A DNA stretch of 64,000 nucleotides from Isoetes taiwanensis (lineage: Eukaryota > Streptophyta > Lycopodiopsida > Isoetales > Isoetaceae). The DNA is taken from the NCBI GenBank assembly GCA_021234155.1, contig JAJEKV010000033.1, forward strand, positions 4,193,454-4,257,453, in the 5' to 3' direction. A program made the translations under genes and the position numbers. Numbering within the stretch: the first letter of the stretch is position 1; every line of letters begins with the position of its first letter. Shown here piece by piece: positions 45,501 to 57,529 of the stretch. Under the pieces are notes generated by a model that ran no database searches, had not been told where the DNA came from, and saw only the letters and a program-made list of their open reading frames with translations.

Positions 45501-45812
45501 TTAGTGCCAATATTGACTCTTACAGGAACGTTGTTCTAACATATGTGCCCGCCGTTGAATTGAAAGGTTGCGCCTCTCCCTTGTATCTTTTGTTTTTTCC
45601 AATTTCTGCTTGATGACTACACATATGTTACACTTGGAGAATGCTGTATTTTTTGCTATGCTGACGTCTGTAAACTCTTTCTTCCAAATATTGTAAAAAG
45701 AGGGCAAGGTTACACTCTTTCCTGTCAATTCTTTCACCACGGCACCCACTTCCTTATGTATATCTTTTAACAGGTATTGATAGGTTGTGGAATATTTGCC
45801 ATAATTGCACAT
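45501..45812 (-). pseudogene. DUF7869-family protein fragment
   Basis: An open frame of 103 codons. FYNIWKKEFTDVSIAKN, then AFSKCNICVVIKQKLEKTKD and RRAHMLEQRS match the Cys-pair region of the DUF7869-type protein in the inner element (FSKCNTCIQLKDTLAS). It lacks the catalytic-like core and lies about 2.9 kb outside the outer element. It is an isolated remnant of another copy. Confidence 0.55.
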
Positions 45813-46079
45813 TTTATAAAGCCTTTAATATTGAATTAGATTGTTGTGGTGTTTTTCAAAGGGGCCTATGGGACCCAAACAAAGAACAACAGACCTATAG
45901 AAACTTCGTTTCAAAATTTTGATCTACGTCTTAGTTCCTCGTTGTTTATCATATGTGGTTGCATATTAAAAAGTTATTTATAAAGCAATGAGGCGCCAAA
46001 TTATATTCAAGAGTTCTTTATAGAGCAATCAAATATTACTTTATACAAGATATTTATCGCGGCGGCATACTTCCCTCTG
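45813..46079. other. No gene recognised
   Basis: AT-rich spacer containing TTTATCGCGGCGGC near 46050, which is shared with 15900 and 48370. Confidence 0.4.
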
Positions 46080-46565
46080 TTGGCTCATTTACTAATTAAA
46101 ACTCGGTTTACTCTAGATTCTATGAAGATTCCCTTAGGTGCCATAGGGATTCCCATGATTCTCGTACGATTCCTCTAGGTTCTCTAAGATTCTCTTATGA
46201 TTTTATTGGGTTCCCCAAGATTCTATAAAGATTACCCCTTTCTCTGAACATTCTGATGCATTCTCTAATATTCTATGAAAATTCCCCTAGATTCTCTAAG
46301 ATTCTATCAAGATCCTCCTAGATGCTCTAACTTTCCTCTAGATTCCCTTAAATACCAGAAGATTCTCCAGTATTATATAAAGGTTCCCACAGATTCTCAA
46401 AGATTCTACGAAGTTTCTCTAGGGTTCTCTAAGATTCTATAAGGATTCTTTTAGAGTCTCTTAAGATTTGTCTAGATTCCTAAAGGTTTTCTCAAGATTC
46501 CTCAAGATTCCCTAAGATTCTAGGAATATTCCATATAGGTTCTCTAAGATTCCATGAAGATTCTC
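46080..46565. repeat. Degenerate short tandem repeat (AAGATTCYCTAAGATTC)
   Basis: About 30 imperfect units of roughly 13-16 bp built on TCTAAGATTCTATGAAGATTC. Confidence 0.75.
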
Positions 46566-46892
46566 CATTTCGATTACATTGGCTCTAATGGCTTTGAAAC
46601 AATGGCAAATTACCAGTTGTTGAAAAGCTTTCAACGAGAAGTATCCAATGGCGTGTGGTTCTCCTTGATCCGACTCAACCATTGTGGGATATGGTTGTTT
46701 GAAGAAGAGGCAGGAAAAAGAAGATTTCTAGAATGCTACAGTGCCACATGACATCACCCTCTCCACATTAATTATAATGCCACTTATTGGCACCTTTCTT
46801 AACCTACTCAACAAGTTCACACACCTGTCAAGGTTTTTGAATAGAATGTTGGATAACAAAATGTTGAGGTGTCAATTTTTAGAAAGAATTCT

Positions 46893-48935
46893 TGGCCGCC
46901 GCGAACATTTCTCTTCTTCCAAATCCATTAGGGGGGGTTTGTGTCCAGGTTCAAATTTTGAGATTCACTTTGCTCGCATTAGTTAGAATTGTGTTTAAAA
47001 GCAAACATTTAAATAAAACCTCATTAACCAAGGGAAAATGCCATTTTAACAGTTAAGTATTGAACCTAAGTGATTATGACCTAAAAGGCTCTTATCCAAA
47101 GCCCTATGTGATGATGAATTCGATTAAGAGGAGGAGACTATTTTTGGAGAATAATCCATGCCTATTCACTAATTCATTTAATAAGATCTTGCTAAGGCCA
47201 TTCTTGATGAATCTGCACCATTAGAGTTCCAGAATTTTCATGATGGGTATTTTTGCATTTCCAACTCCAGAATTTTCATGATAGGTATTTTTGCATTTTC
47301 GACATGTGTTGGTCCAATATTGGGTAATAAAAACCCACGTTTCCTTCAGAATCAAACCACTTAATTGATTCTTGAGAAAGCTCTTAGATATTCTGCATTG
47401 GTAAAGAATTTTACATTTCATGCTAGATCCAGACGATAAATGCAAAAATGTTTGTCGTTTATAACAACATAAGTTAGTGCCAAAAAAAAGGGGGCAAAGC
47501 TATAAACATGAAAATCTACACGGAATGTCTCGATAGGAACCGAAATGACATTCGAAAACAAGTGTCCAAGATCCGCCGTATCCGGATCTCATGCTTGCCC
47601 CCTCGCATGCCCGACGCCATAAAAGGCAGTGATGTGGCAAGTAGGTCTGTGATGAAATGTGCAATTCATCGGATTGAATCTGGCGGAGGAGTCAGATTGG
47701 ATCAAGAAAACTGGCTATGTTGTGAGTAGATTTATTGGACATCCGATTAGCCTAATCCGACAAATTCGTCGGCAGAGGTTCTATGAAGGCTGGGTCATGA
47801 TGATTATTCTGGACCAAAAGGTTGAGTGTCAAACACATGTCTTGAGCCCTTAAAAAAACATGAAAATAATGACCACAACTCAGATCTTGTCAAGAATTGT
47901 GCATTCAAATGAAAATCACACTTGGTATAGACTAAAACAAATGCCTTGCAAAAATTTTATTTATGAGGAACACCTAACAAATACTATTGCGATCTGTTAA
48001 GATTTAGAGTTTGAATTGAGTACGAACGAAGAAGATATTGAGTAGAGCGAAAATCCGGCCCTAGTTAGCCAACAATGTACATGATGCCTGCCTTCTTCCG
48101 GATCTCACCTTTTTGTTCCGGTTCTGCGCAGGGAAAGCAAGTATTTGTGCAGTATCCGATTTTTGTGTTCAAACAGCGGTAAGTCCTGAATATGGTCTTG
48201 TACAGTCAAATGCTGGCATCTGGCTGGCTATGGCGATTTCTGAATACAAGCCTTTAATATCATTATGTAATTCATTATGTAATGATTATTTAATATCATT
48301 ATGAATACAAGCCTTTAATATCATTTAGTAATCCAGAGGTTTTATGTAATTCATTAGTAATACAAGCAATTTATCGCGGCGGCCTTGGCCGCCCGAACAT
48401 TTCTCTTCTTCCAAATCCATTAGGGGGGGTTTGTGTCCAGGTTCAAATTTTGAGATTCACTTTGCTCGCATTAGTTAGAATTGTGTTTAAAAGCAAACAT
48501 TTAAATAAAACCTCATTAACCAAGGGAAAATGCCATTCTAACAGTTAAATATTGAACCTAAGTGATTATGACCTAAAAGGCTCTTATCCAAAGCCCTATG
48601 TGATGATGAATTGCATTAAGAGGAGGAGACTAAAATCACACTTGGTATAGACTAAAACAAATGCCTTGCAAAAATTTTATTTATGAGGAACACCTAACAA
48701 ATACTATTGCGATCTGTTAAGATTTAGAGTTTGAATTGCGTACGAACGAAGAAGACATTGAGTAGAGTGAAAATCCGGCCCTAGTTAGCCAACAATGTAC
48801 ATGATGCATGCCTTCTTCCGGATCTCACCTTTTTGTTGGTGGTTCTGCGCAGGGAAAGCAAGTATTTGTGCAGTATCCGATTTCTGTGTTCAAACAGCGG
48901 TAAGTCCTGAATATAGTCTTGTACAGGTCAAATCT
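46893..48935. repeat. Segmental duplication with internal deletion
   Basis: Segments 46899-47120 and 47908-48208 recur adjacently, nearly unchanged, at 48393-48612 and 48632-48930. The second copy thus lacks about 790 bp. It starts after CAATTTATCGCGGC and CCGCGAACATTTCTCTTC. The copies differ at only a few bases, so the event is recent. Confidence 0.85.
47500..47860 (+). other. Coding-like stretch, unidentified
   Basis: Two overlapping frames are open here, one reading DWIKKTGYVVSRFIGHP. I cannot assign it. It lies in the part absent from the second copy of the segmental duplication. Confidence 0.2.
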
Positions 48936-49095
48936 TTGGGCATCCGGGTGGCTATATAGCAATTCGACACCTCTTTTTAAGTTCTCCCATGCTTTGATGT
49001 GCTTCAATTGAATAGGAGGCCAAGATGCATGCTCCCAATTATAAACCCCAGAGCTTGCAGTAAATGAAGAAGCTGCCTGCCCTTTTCTTCCGCTC

Positions 49096-49103
49096 TATAT
49101 AAT
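49096..49103 (+). promoter_or_regulatory. Candidate TATA box
   Basis: TATATAAT lies 66 bp before the ATG at 49169, at a spacing suited to a leader of about 35 nt. Confidence 0.45.
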
Positions 49104-49168
49104 CTTCCAAACCATCCCTTTTCAAAACACACGACTTCCTCTGTTTGCTCAAATCTAGCTCTCAACCA

Positions 49169-49335
49169 ATGAGTCCGGTGATGAAGACCTTGAGTTTCTT
49201 GGCTATGGCACTTGCCCTTTTGGCCATGGCCAACGCCAGTAGTAACCCCTCGCCTCGCCAGTCGTCTTTATGCCTGAGAAGGCTAATTTTGAAGAAAACT
49301 ATTGGGTTCGATGGGCTAACCATCATGTGAATCGC
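49169..49335 (+). pseudogene. First exon of a secreted protein, frameshifted (XTH-like?)
   Basis: The ATG opens a clear signal peptide (MKTLSFLAMALALLAMANAS). One base out of frame, after about 49260, the text becomes VVFMPEKANFEENYWVRWAN then HHVNR, ending at a GTAAGT donor at 49336. The aromatic pattern F-x-x-NY-x-V-x-W-x-x-x-HV resembles the start of mature xyloglucan endotransglucosylase/hydrolases. That is a weak match on about 20 residues. No later exons carrying the catalytic motif are visible, so I call it a pseudogene fragment. Confidence 0.3.
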
Positions 49336-51170
49336 GTAAGTTTTGATTCCAAAATCGCTGATGTTGGCGGACAGAATCGAAGCCCCATTCATCCACGCCC
49401 AATTGAAGCCTCATTTCGCCAAATTCATCCAAGCCGAATTTTTCTGAGTGTATCTATGGCTATGGCTATGGCTATCAGAATGGGTCCATCACAGGCGGAT
49501 CAGTTTCGTCGGAAGTTCTAATGCTGAGAAGCTCCAGAACAGAGGAATTTGAGCTGAAAAACTTTGTTTTTAGAAGCGGAGATTGAATTTTGGCACATTC
49601 CGGGTTGCAGCAGGGATTATGGGGCTTGCCAGTCGCCGCGTCGGTGTCTTCTTGGACAGATGCTTGGCGGGTGGGGCCTGATTTGCATACTGTTTGCAGA
49701 GTGCAAAGATCAACTGGACTAGTTCTCTGTACACAGATACTTGCATCCACGGATGCATCATTGGCCGCAACTTTCCTTCTGTACACAAAAACTTTGCATC
49801 GACGGATGCATCACTGGCCGCTTGAAAGCAAAGTTTCCTCTCACAGCGAAGAGCGAACACCTGGTTATGGCAAAACACGTGTCGGCTTCAACTGAGGCAG
49901 AACACAGAAAAATTAGCTATGGAAAAAAAAAATTCAAAATTGGATGTATCATTATATATGGTTTGATAAATACGCCTTGGGACATGTGTAAAAAAAAAAG
50001 TCTTAAAAGTGTTTAAAATGTTATCTAAACTATATTATCCAAAGTGTCAGAAATAAATAAGCCTTTGGACACGTGTCAAAAAATGGCTTTAAAACTGTTA
50101 CAAACAGATAAGCCTACGTGTCCACAAAACAAACAGGGATCCTTAGAGAATATTCTATAAGAATCTTGCCTATAACAATTATATAATTTAGATTATCTTC
50201 TCTTTTATAGAATGTCACATACCTGTTACTATATATCATTTGTAATTTCTTAATTCGGTTTTCAGAAATTGGTCTATCTCTTATGAAATTAGAAAGGTCT
50301 AAATTGTTGACACTTTTCTGGATTCAATAACATAACCAACAATGTCTGAACATCACACTATGATTAAGCTTCTGTTGCATGCGCAACACTATCCTATAAG
50401 ATGCACAAATATCTTAGCTTTGCACTCTCAAATAACTAGATTGTCTTCTGCATGCATAAGTCAACCTCTTACATACGCAAAGTCAAAGACAATTCTATGC
50501 AATATTTCAAAGAAATATTGCAAAATCTATCATGATATGCATCACATTTCTGCTCTTTGAGCATTTACCGCATATGGATTATTTTTTCATCTAAAAGGAG
50601 CTCAAAATTCTTTCTTGATGCAAACAGTACTCCACATTCTTTATCAAATTGCTTTATCATGTCTTGGTATGTCTTCATCTCTGGGTATCTTGATTGTGGT
50701 TGACCGCACATGACCATCACTGCAACAACTTAATAGATGTTAAATTCGATATCGAAAACTCCTCCGTGTGATGCGGGCTTAATGGTTTAATTGTTTTTAT
50801 TGCTATTATGTCACGCCTAAAGCGACCATTCATAACTTGGTTTTTTCAATGGCACAACTAAATCAAGTATGCCTTGTAGCCAGGAACTATAACTCTAATA
50901 TTCTATTTTGCAAGTTTACGACGTACTCTCTTTGTTTGTTCAACCTCGTGGGATTATCAAAATTGCATTTGGACACATTTGCCATGTCTGAATCATGGTT
51001 AAGAATTTAGTTGGCGAAGCTATTGCCATGCTATTAAACATCATTCCCTCTCACTATTACTTAAGAACCCAACAACACACATAAGAAATAAATAAGCACC
51101 ACATGCAGGCCCAAACTTATACCAATAACACGATGAACTCCATGGCAATGTTGTGGGCTAGGACTAGGGC
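49336..51170. other. No gene recognised
   Basis: Contains the short repeat GACGGATGCATCACTGGCCGC in two variants near 49750 and 49810. It is otherwise AT-rich with no product recognised. Confidence 0.4.
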
Positions 51171-51177
51171 CTCCAAA

Positions 51178-52040
51178 CCAAATCTCTGCATATTTTCCTG
51201 ATTGCATCACCCTGCCATCTTGCATCACCTGCAAGGCAATCAACATTTAAGAGATTGTAACTTCTTTAGTATGGATGCTTGTGCCATAGGGAGAACCTTT
51301 CTACAATCAGTTTTTTTGATATGATTCAGCTCTATCTTCCTTTAGAAAAAAGACAAAAAGAAAAGAAATACCCAATACAACAACTACATAGAGGCAAGAA
51401 AAGTTTCTAAAACTCTGTGCAGATAAACTTGATGTGTGACCAGCAACACTGTTTTGCCACTCAGCACCAAGTATGCATTCCTGTAGAAGAACAAAAGCTT
51501 AAATCACAAGAAATTAATAGATTCAAAGAGCAATCATGCAAAAAAGTATCCAGTGTACTTGCATGAAATAATTGGGTTCCAGTATGAGCATTGACAGCAC
51601 TAAACACATCATCAAGAAGGTATATATCGCAGTCTTGATACACTGCCCTTGCCAATTGAATTCGTTGTTTCTGAGCACCGCTAAGGTTTATACCTCGTTC
51701 ACCTATCTCTGTCTGGTTTCCATATTCCATCAAGTTTAAGTCATGTTGTAGTGCACAAACGCATAGAGCCTTTTCATACCTTTCTTTATCCATGGGTAAC
51801 CCAAAAAGAATATTTGTTGAACTGTACCATTTTGTATCCATGCAGTCTGTGCAACATATGCCAGGCTGCCACACACTGCAACCTGATCACTTAGGGATAA
51901 ACAATCTTAGTCAAATTTCAGATATGCAAGCATCATTTCAATACAAGTAGTACCTTGCCAGAAAGTTTACACATCTCCCCAATAACGGACGCAAGTAGGG
52001 TCATTGTACCTGGTACTTGTGCTTGCTTGGTAATTTTAGC
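51178..52040 (-). pseudogene. ABCC (MRP-type) transporter, NBD1 remnant
   Basis: Four minus-strand exons follow the first nucleotide-binding domain of plant ABCC transporters. They are 52040-51954 (MTLLASVIGEMCKLSGK), 51892-51563, 51480-51420 and 51228-51178 (VMQDGRVMQSGKYAEIW). The second has [16 protein letters not shown], then after a 1-bp shift [17 protein letters not shown], the signature [16 protein letters not shown] and Walker [16 protein letters not shown]. The third has ECILGA and, shifted, SGKTVLLVTHQVYL. Splice sites are still visible, one a GC donor at 51562. Walker A is lost (GTMT where GxGKS/T is expected) and LSGAQ replaces LSGGQ. There are two frameshifts and no membrane domains. 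It is a dead fragment. Confidence 0.8.
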
Positions 52041-52315
52041 TCGTATCTCCATCAACAAGGTGGTTATAGAAAATTTGACTACTGACATACAAAAACGGAC
52101 TCATATGTAATATGTCCAATATGCAAGTAACTGATGATGATGTCGTGATCGGACTGAGAAGCAATAATAGAGGAAGCATAACATTTCGTATTGTTGCCAC
52201 GACAAACTCATATTTGTGACATTTGTGATGGAAGCAAATTGATGCTTTCAAGGCATTTCTCTGCAATACGTGCAAGAAGAGGAACTGCAGAAATCAAGCT
52301 GTCTTGAATGCACAT

Positions 52316-53626
52316 CTACTCAATTTCTCCTAAATTGCCTGCAGCAAAGATATTCGATAGCAGCACATATGCTGAAGCATTTTCTGGAACTAAATCAGCA
52401 ATGACTTCAGTAAAACGTTTTCCCCGACTAACATCACCATGAATGTTGCAGGCACAAAGCAAGGACCTGAATGTTATAACTTCACAAGCAAATGGCATCT
52501 GGTATAAGAAATCTTCTGCTTCGTCTAGTTGTCCTATACGTCCTAGCAAGTCTACTATAGAATGGTAATGATCCAATATTAAAGTGATTCTATGTTGCTC
52601 GGCCAAAGAAACGAAGTAATGGGATCCTTCCTCCAATAGGCAACCATGACTACATGCTTTAAGTACACCAAGAAAGGTCACATCATTCGGTCTCAGGCCT
52701 TCAATGCACATCAATTGGAACACCTGAATGGCCTCATCCCCTTGCCCATGGTAGGCATATGTTGTAATCATAGCAGTCCATGCAATACTATCCATTTGAT
52801 TTAATTTTTTGAAGGCTTTCCTTGCTTCCTCAAGACTCCCACATTTTCCGTACATGTTGATAAGGGCTGTTCCCACATTCTTATCCAGATCTAAACCGCT
52901 TGCATTTACATTCTTATGGATAATTCTGCCACTCGCAAGAGCTCCTATGACTGCACAGGCATCAAGCAATAAGCTCAAGGTAACTTTATCTGGCTTTACA
53001 CCTTTTTGCTGCATTTCAGTAAATAAGTTGAGAGCTTGTATGCCATAGCCATGTTGTGAATATGCTTGAAGCATGGCTGTCCATGACATGAGATCCCTAT
53101 TTTTCAAATTTTTAAATAGCATTCTAGCCACATCTACAATACCACACATTCCGTACATGTTCATAAGAGCAGTTCCTACTACAACATGCGATTCTAATTC
53201 AGATTCATATACAATTGAATGAAGTAGCTTACCTTCTGCTGCAAGTTCATATTTTGCACATGTATTCAGGATTGCACTGAGAGTAAACATGTTCGGATTC
53301 ACCCCTTGCATTTGCATCCTCCTAAATGTCTCAAACATATGCCTTGTCTGGCCTTGTTGGGCATATGCAGTGACCATGAGAGTCCATGAATAAACATTTT
53401 TTTGAATTATACTCTCAAAGATCCTTCTTGCATACATCAAATCCCCACATTTTCCATACATCTGGACCAGGTGGTTGTTAAGAAACCTATCTTGAGTCTG
53501 CTTATTGCAGATTATAATCGAATGGATGCGTTTCCCTTCCGTCCCATTATTGCAGTGGCGCAAGAGAGAACTGTATGATGATGGATTCTCTGGGGCTGCA
53601 GAATTTACAAAAATGGCTGGGTCCAT
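52316..53626 (-). CDS. PLS-type pentatricopeptide repeat protein
   Basis: An intronless frame of 436 codons. PPR proteins bind organelle RNA, one base per repeat. After an N-terminal segment (YSSLLRHCNNGTEGKRIHS) come PLS triplets: SWTLMVTAYAQQGQTRHMFE, then FTLSAILNTCAKYELAAEGK, SWTAMLQAYSQHGYGIQALN, and AWTAMITTYAYHGQGDEAIQ. A C-terminal stretch YVLLSNIFAAGNLGEIE corresponds to the beginning of an E-type domain. The protein stops there, whereas typical members continue through E, E+ or DYW domains, so it is shortened by a stop or naturally lacks them. The start is the first Met of the frame. No clear targeting peptide is visible. It lies next to the ABCC remnant on the same strand. Confidence 0.85.
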   Translation of the reverse strand: MDPAIFVNSAAPENPSSYSSLLRHCNNGTEGKRIHSIIICNKQTQDRFLNNHLVQMYGKCGDLMYARRIFESIIQKNVYSWTLMVTAYAQQGQTRHMFETFRRMQMQGVNPNMFTLSAILNTCAKYELAAEGKLLHSIVYESELESHVVVGTALMNMYGMCGIVDVARMLFKNLKNRDLMSWTAMLQAYSQHGYGIQALNLFTEMQQKGVKPDKVTLSLLLDACAVIGALASGRIIHKNVNASGLDLDKNVGTALINMYGKCGSLEEARKAFKKLNQMDSIAWTAMITTYAYHGQGDEAIQVFQLMCIEGLRPNDVTFLGVLKACSHGCLLEEGSHYFVSLAEQHRITLILDHYHSIVDLLGRIGQLDEAEDFLYQMPFACEVITFRSLLCACNIHGDVSRGKRFTEVIADLVPENASAYVLLSNIFAAGNLGEIE

Positions 53627-53639
53627 GCTGCACCAAGTA

Positions 53640-55690
53640 AGACTTTAAAAAATGCATATGCATCAAACCTACAAAGAACCTGCGTTTCAGAATCCAGTCA
53701 TAATAGAGCTGCAAATTTGGCTTCGTTTCAATGACAATCGAATGGCAAAATACCGCATATACGTGGACCTAAATAGGTGTATTTTACCGCACTAGCTACA
53801 TATGTGCTGGGTAGGGTTGAAAAAAGTGAGGTTAACCTTAGGTTTTGTAAAATTTGCCAATGTCTAGATGTTCTTGACATTAGGACATACTGTCCTTAAA
53901 AAAAAAAGATCGAATTGGACTTTGCCCTACTAGTTTTTGAAGAGGAGGACTTTGTCCTACTCTTTTTAAGTGGAGAAGGATTTTTTTTAGTATGTATTTT
54001 TTGAGCAATTTGAGCTGCTTGTTGGGCAGTCAATGCATGAAGATCGCCTCTTGGATGTGTTTTTTTTTCTGGTCTCTATGCATAGTTTGAGAAAAGAAGG
54101 ATAAGAATGAATTCTCCTTTCTTTTTTCGGCAGCAAGGGATCCGAGTTGGGCAGTCTTCTAGGCAGGGGTTTTGGCCGAAGCTGATTCCCCTCTTCAAAT
54201 TAGAGGGGTTCTGTTAGGTAGCCTGCGCTCCTTATTTGAATAAAAAATCACAGATTCAAAGTGGCATAGGGAGTCCATTGAGGCGAGTAGCTTAGCCGAG
54301 CAGCAAAATTGTGGTGATGATGTGCACAGGCCGAAAGCCTATGGCCGAGGTTGATTTCCGGGAATAGGAGGCCCGCTCTTACCTCTGTTTAATGTTCTGG
54401 CAGGAGATAATTCTGATAAGGCGATTCGATTTCTGCACAGAACCCGACCAAGGCAGACAGGTTTTGAGGTTGTTTGAGAGTTTGGTCACGCTACATAGTT
54501 TCTGATAAAGGCAGATTTGAAGGTTATTTGATATCCACAATGTGATACTGAGAGTTTGTGAAGATGTGAATGCAAGCAGAAGCATTCCAAGGTTGTCCCA
54601 TGAAGCAGGGAAGGAATTGTGACTGTAAGGAGGGGCCATATTTCTAAGTGTTTTAGGGGTCCTAGTGAGGCCAGTATGGCCTGGAGGTTCGATTCCTCCA
54701 GCCCAGGTTCTTGGCAGTTTATCCAAATTTTCTTCTTCTTTGGTTGGACGTAGATCTGTATCGCCACAGTTTCAGTGGAGGCCAGGCAGTTTCTTGCCTC
54801 AGGCTTGATCGATTGTGAGACCATGGTTTAAAATTTTTCAATGTACCATAGGAAATGGCATGTGTTTTTCTTGGCAAAATGTTAGTGGTCGTGGATCTGG
54901 CACAATGCCACGAATATGCTACCCATCAATGGTCAGAATTGAGAGCCGAGGAAAAAACCGATAAAGAAAGAAAAATAAACAAAGAATGAAATTAAACACA
55001 ATATGCATGTTTTATTAATAAACAAAGAATGAAATTAAACACAGTATGTATATTTTATTTCATGTAACTTATCTTAGATACATATACATAGAAATTCACT
55101 TTTTAAATATTAACCAAACAAAATTAGTTAAACTACCTTTGCTTTTAAATAAAATAAATAAAATCAACTTTTTATTTTGGACCCTCTCATTTTCCATTTT
55201 TTTTTCCTTTTCGACCTCTGTCACTGTTTCTACGTGGGCGGGAAGAGCAGAGAACAGCAGAGATTAGAGAGAGAAGGGGATTACTACTACTTCATGTTCC
55301 GTTCCATTCCGTCCATATGGCCGAATAAGGCACGCCACCACACAACCCAACCCAAAGGTACAAAACATTTCCAGTTACACAGGACCATCGTATATGAAAT
55401 GTTTATGAAACTTTTTGCTTCATCAAAATATTGTATTGTTCTTTATAAGATCTCATTATCTTTACCAGTAACTTTTTGTCTTAAGGAAATTGGACTTTGT
55501 CCTACTATTTTTGTACTGGAGTAGACATGTCCTACTGAAATTCGAGATGTCTTATTTATTTCAAAACTAAAGGGATTTTTGTTTACCTCATTTTTTATAA
55601 AATTTCGAACCCTGGTGCTGGGTCTTCTAAGGGAACATAATAAATCCGCGCATGGGTTTTAACTGGGGCACTAATGTGAGTGAATCTTCG
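53640..55690. other. No gene recognised
   Basis: AT-rich with several poly-T runs. Overlapping minus-strand frames at 54379-54824 are not recognisable. Confidence 0.45.
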
Positions 55691-55707
55691 CTGGAGAGAA
55701 TCACTGT

Positions 55708-56020
55708 GATTAGCTCGAGCTACTCACAACGAGATGGCGCCTATGTGGGGTGTTTTTTTTCTCGTGTTTTTGAACTAATCACAACAAACACAACCATTCC
55801 TCAAGAATCCGACCCTCTCACGCAATATCCAAGGGGAAATTGTTTGCACTTCTTTCAAAATGTGATTGTCTCGAGGCAATCACAAAGGACACCCACACCC
55901 ACGCCTTGCAAAGTGAGCTCATCGTCACACACATTTTACGAATTCGTCCTCTCTTGCCATTGAGTTTAACTAAATATGTCCAACATGTATAGAGAACCTT
56001 ATGATTAGCTCGAGCTAATC
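55708..56020. repeat. Two copies of the palindrome GATTAGCTCGAGCTAATC
   Basis: Perfect at 56003-56020; one mismatch (GAGCTACTC) at 55708-55725. Both are followed by ACAAC. They may mark the ends of a small element. Confidence 0.6.
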
Positions 56021-56114
56021 ACAACAAGCTAACCACAAGGCTCTCTGTATATGACGAGTTCTTTCCTCATTCCTTCATTTCTTGCTAGATTTTCCTCAAC
56101 GTCTACTTGGTTTT

Positions 56115-57510
56115 TGTGATGTGAATTATATTGTGGCCTTCTCTTTAGGTAATAAAAATAATAAGGAGGAAATGACATGGCATAATGATGACATGGTAAA
56201 TTGATGACTCAAGAGAAGTTTAAATTAAGAAAACAGAAATGTGGGAAGAAGGAAACGTGGGAAGGTTGGACAGAAGAGAAGAGGGAACATTAAAAATTAA
56301 GCAGCAAGGATTAGAAGACACGAAGATAGGTAATTCATGTAACAGTAATGAATGTAATCAACTCTTGATCTGCTCATATAAATGAAAAAAATATCTTCAA
56401 ACAAAAGTTATCAGGAAACCGTACAAAAAGGAATCACTATGTTCAGATCTGACTCTTTTCCTGATTATACAAATCCCCTTTTCCCCCATATATGCCAATT
56501 CAGCTTGCAGGCGGATCCAGCAATGCCAGAAGTTGCTTGCAGCTGGGCCTTTAGCCAGTCCGAAATTGATTGAAGAGGAATCCAGAATCTTGATTTCGAC
56601 ATCGCTGGATCCGACTCCAAGCTAAATCAGTAGATAAAGGGGGGAAGATTTGCATAAATAGAAGGAGAGCCGGACTGAATAGAGCAATCCTTTTTATAAT
56701 GTTTTCTGGTAACTTCTGTTTGAAGATATTTTTTTAATTTATATGAACAGATTAAGAGAGTTGATTAAATTTATAACTGTTACATGAATTACCTACCTTC
56801 TATCACCTCTTCTAGTCCTTGCTGCTTAATTCTTAGTGTTCCCTCTTCTCCATTCACACAGGAGCCCACTATCTCCAAATTGAGATGTGCATATGGATTG
56901 GGGAGCCACGTCAGGACAAGCTTTGTCAGTGTTGTCATATGGGAGCCGTTGAGGATGAATGTCACACTTTCCAGAGCTGCCCGGCGTATAATAAGATTCG
57001 GACATGCTATGCTCTGTTGATCAGGCCTGACGAGCTGCCATAAATGATACTGAGCACGGCTTTAATGCAATCACTAGGATCATACATTCAAGAGGTAATG
57101 GATATGAGGGTTCAGATATGCCTCTAGACAACCACTTAACGTGTATATATATTTCATCATGTATATCTGTACAGCTTATCAGCAATCTTTTTATTGCCAC
57201 AGTTTTTACCACAAAAACCCTTCGAGGCAGGATTTTTTTAGTCCATGCAGTAATACACCTGTTGTGCTCTTGTTTGGGTCCCATAAGTCGATTGGTCTCC
57301 ATGGACGATAAAAAACATTCAATTCAATTCAAGTCAATTCTTTTCTCTCCAACCTTCCCATGTCTCCTTCTTCCCCTCTTCTCACATTTCTGTTTTCTTA
57401 ATTCTAACTTCTCTAGAGCCACCAATTTGCCATGTCATCATTATGCCATGTCATTTCCTCCTCATTATTTTATTATTTAAAGAGAAGGGCACAATATAAT
57501 TCGCATCACA
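56115..57510. mobile_element. Foldback (long inverted repeat) element, arms of about 415 bp
   Basis: Arm one (56115-56529) is matched in reverse by arm two (56600-57510). Examples are ATGACATGGCATAATGATGA at 56173 against its complement near 57435, and AAATATCTTCAAACA near 56389 against its complement near 56720. The arms are visibly diverged, with scattered substitutions and short gaps. Arm two is interrupted by a separate insertion at about 56851-57340. The centre lies near 56560. No coding capacity is seen in the arms. Confidence 0.75.
56851..57340 (+). mobile_element. Truncated LINE-type insertion in the foldback arm
   Basis: The insertion interrupts arm two. Open frame 56885-57043 (52 codons) reads MCIWIGEPRQDKLCQCC, then EDECHTFQSCPAYNKIRTCY. 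This C-x2-C...E-D-E-x-H...C pattern is the Cys-rich tail found after plant LINE reverse transcriptases. It stops at a normal terminator. The insertion ends in a (TTCAA)n-like tail near 57320-57335, consistent with a 5'-truncated LINE. Confidence 0.55.
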
Positions 57511-57529
57511 ATTTTCGTGAGTGATCCTT

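Noticed and set aside
54683-54699. tRNA T-arm-like sequence GGAGGTTCGATTCCTCC
   Set aside because: The flanks do not form an acceptor stem, D arm or anticodon arm of tRNA dimensions on either strand.
54140-54830. Possible organelle DNA insertion
   Set aside because: No plastid or mitochondrial gene sequence could be recognised.
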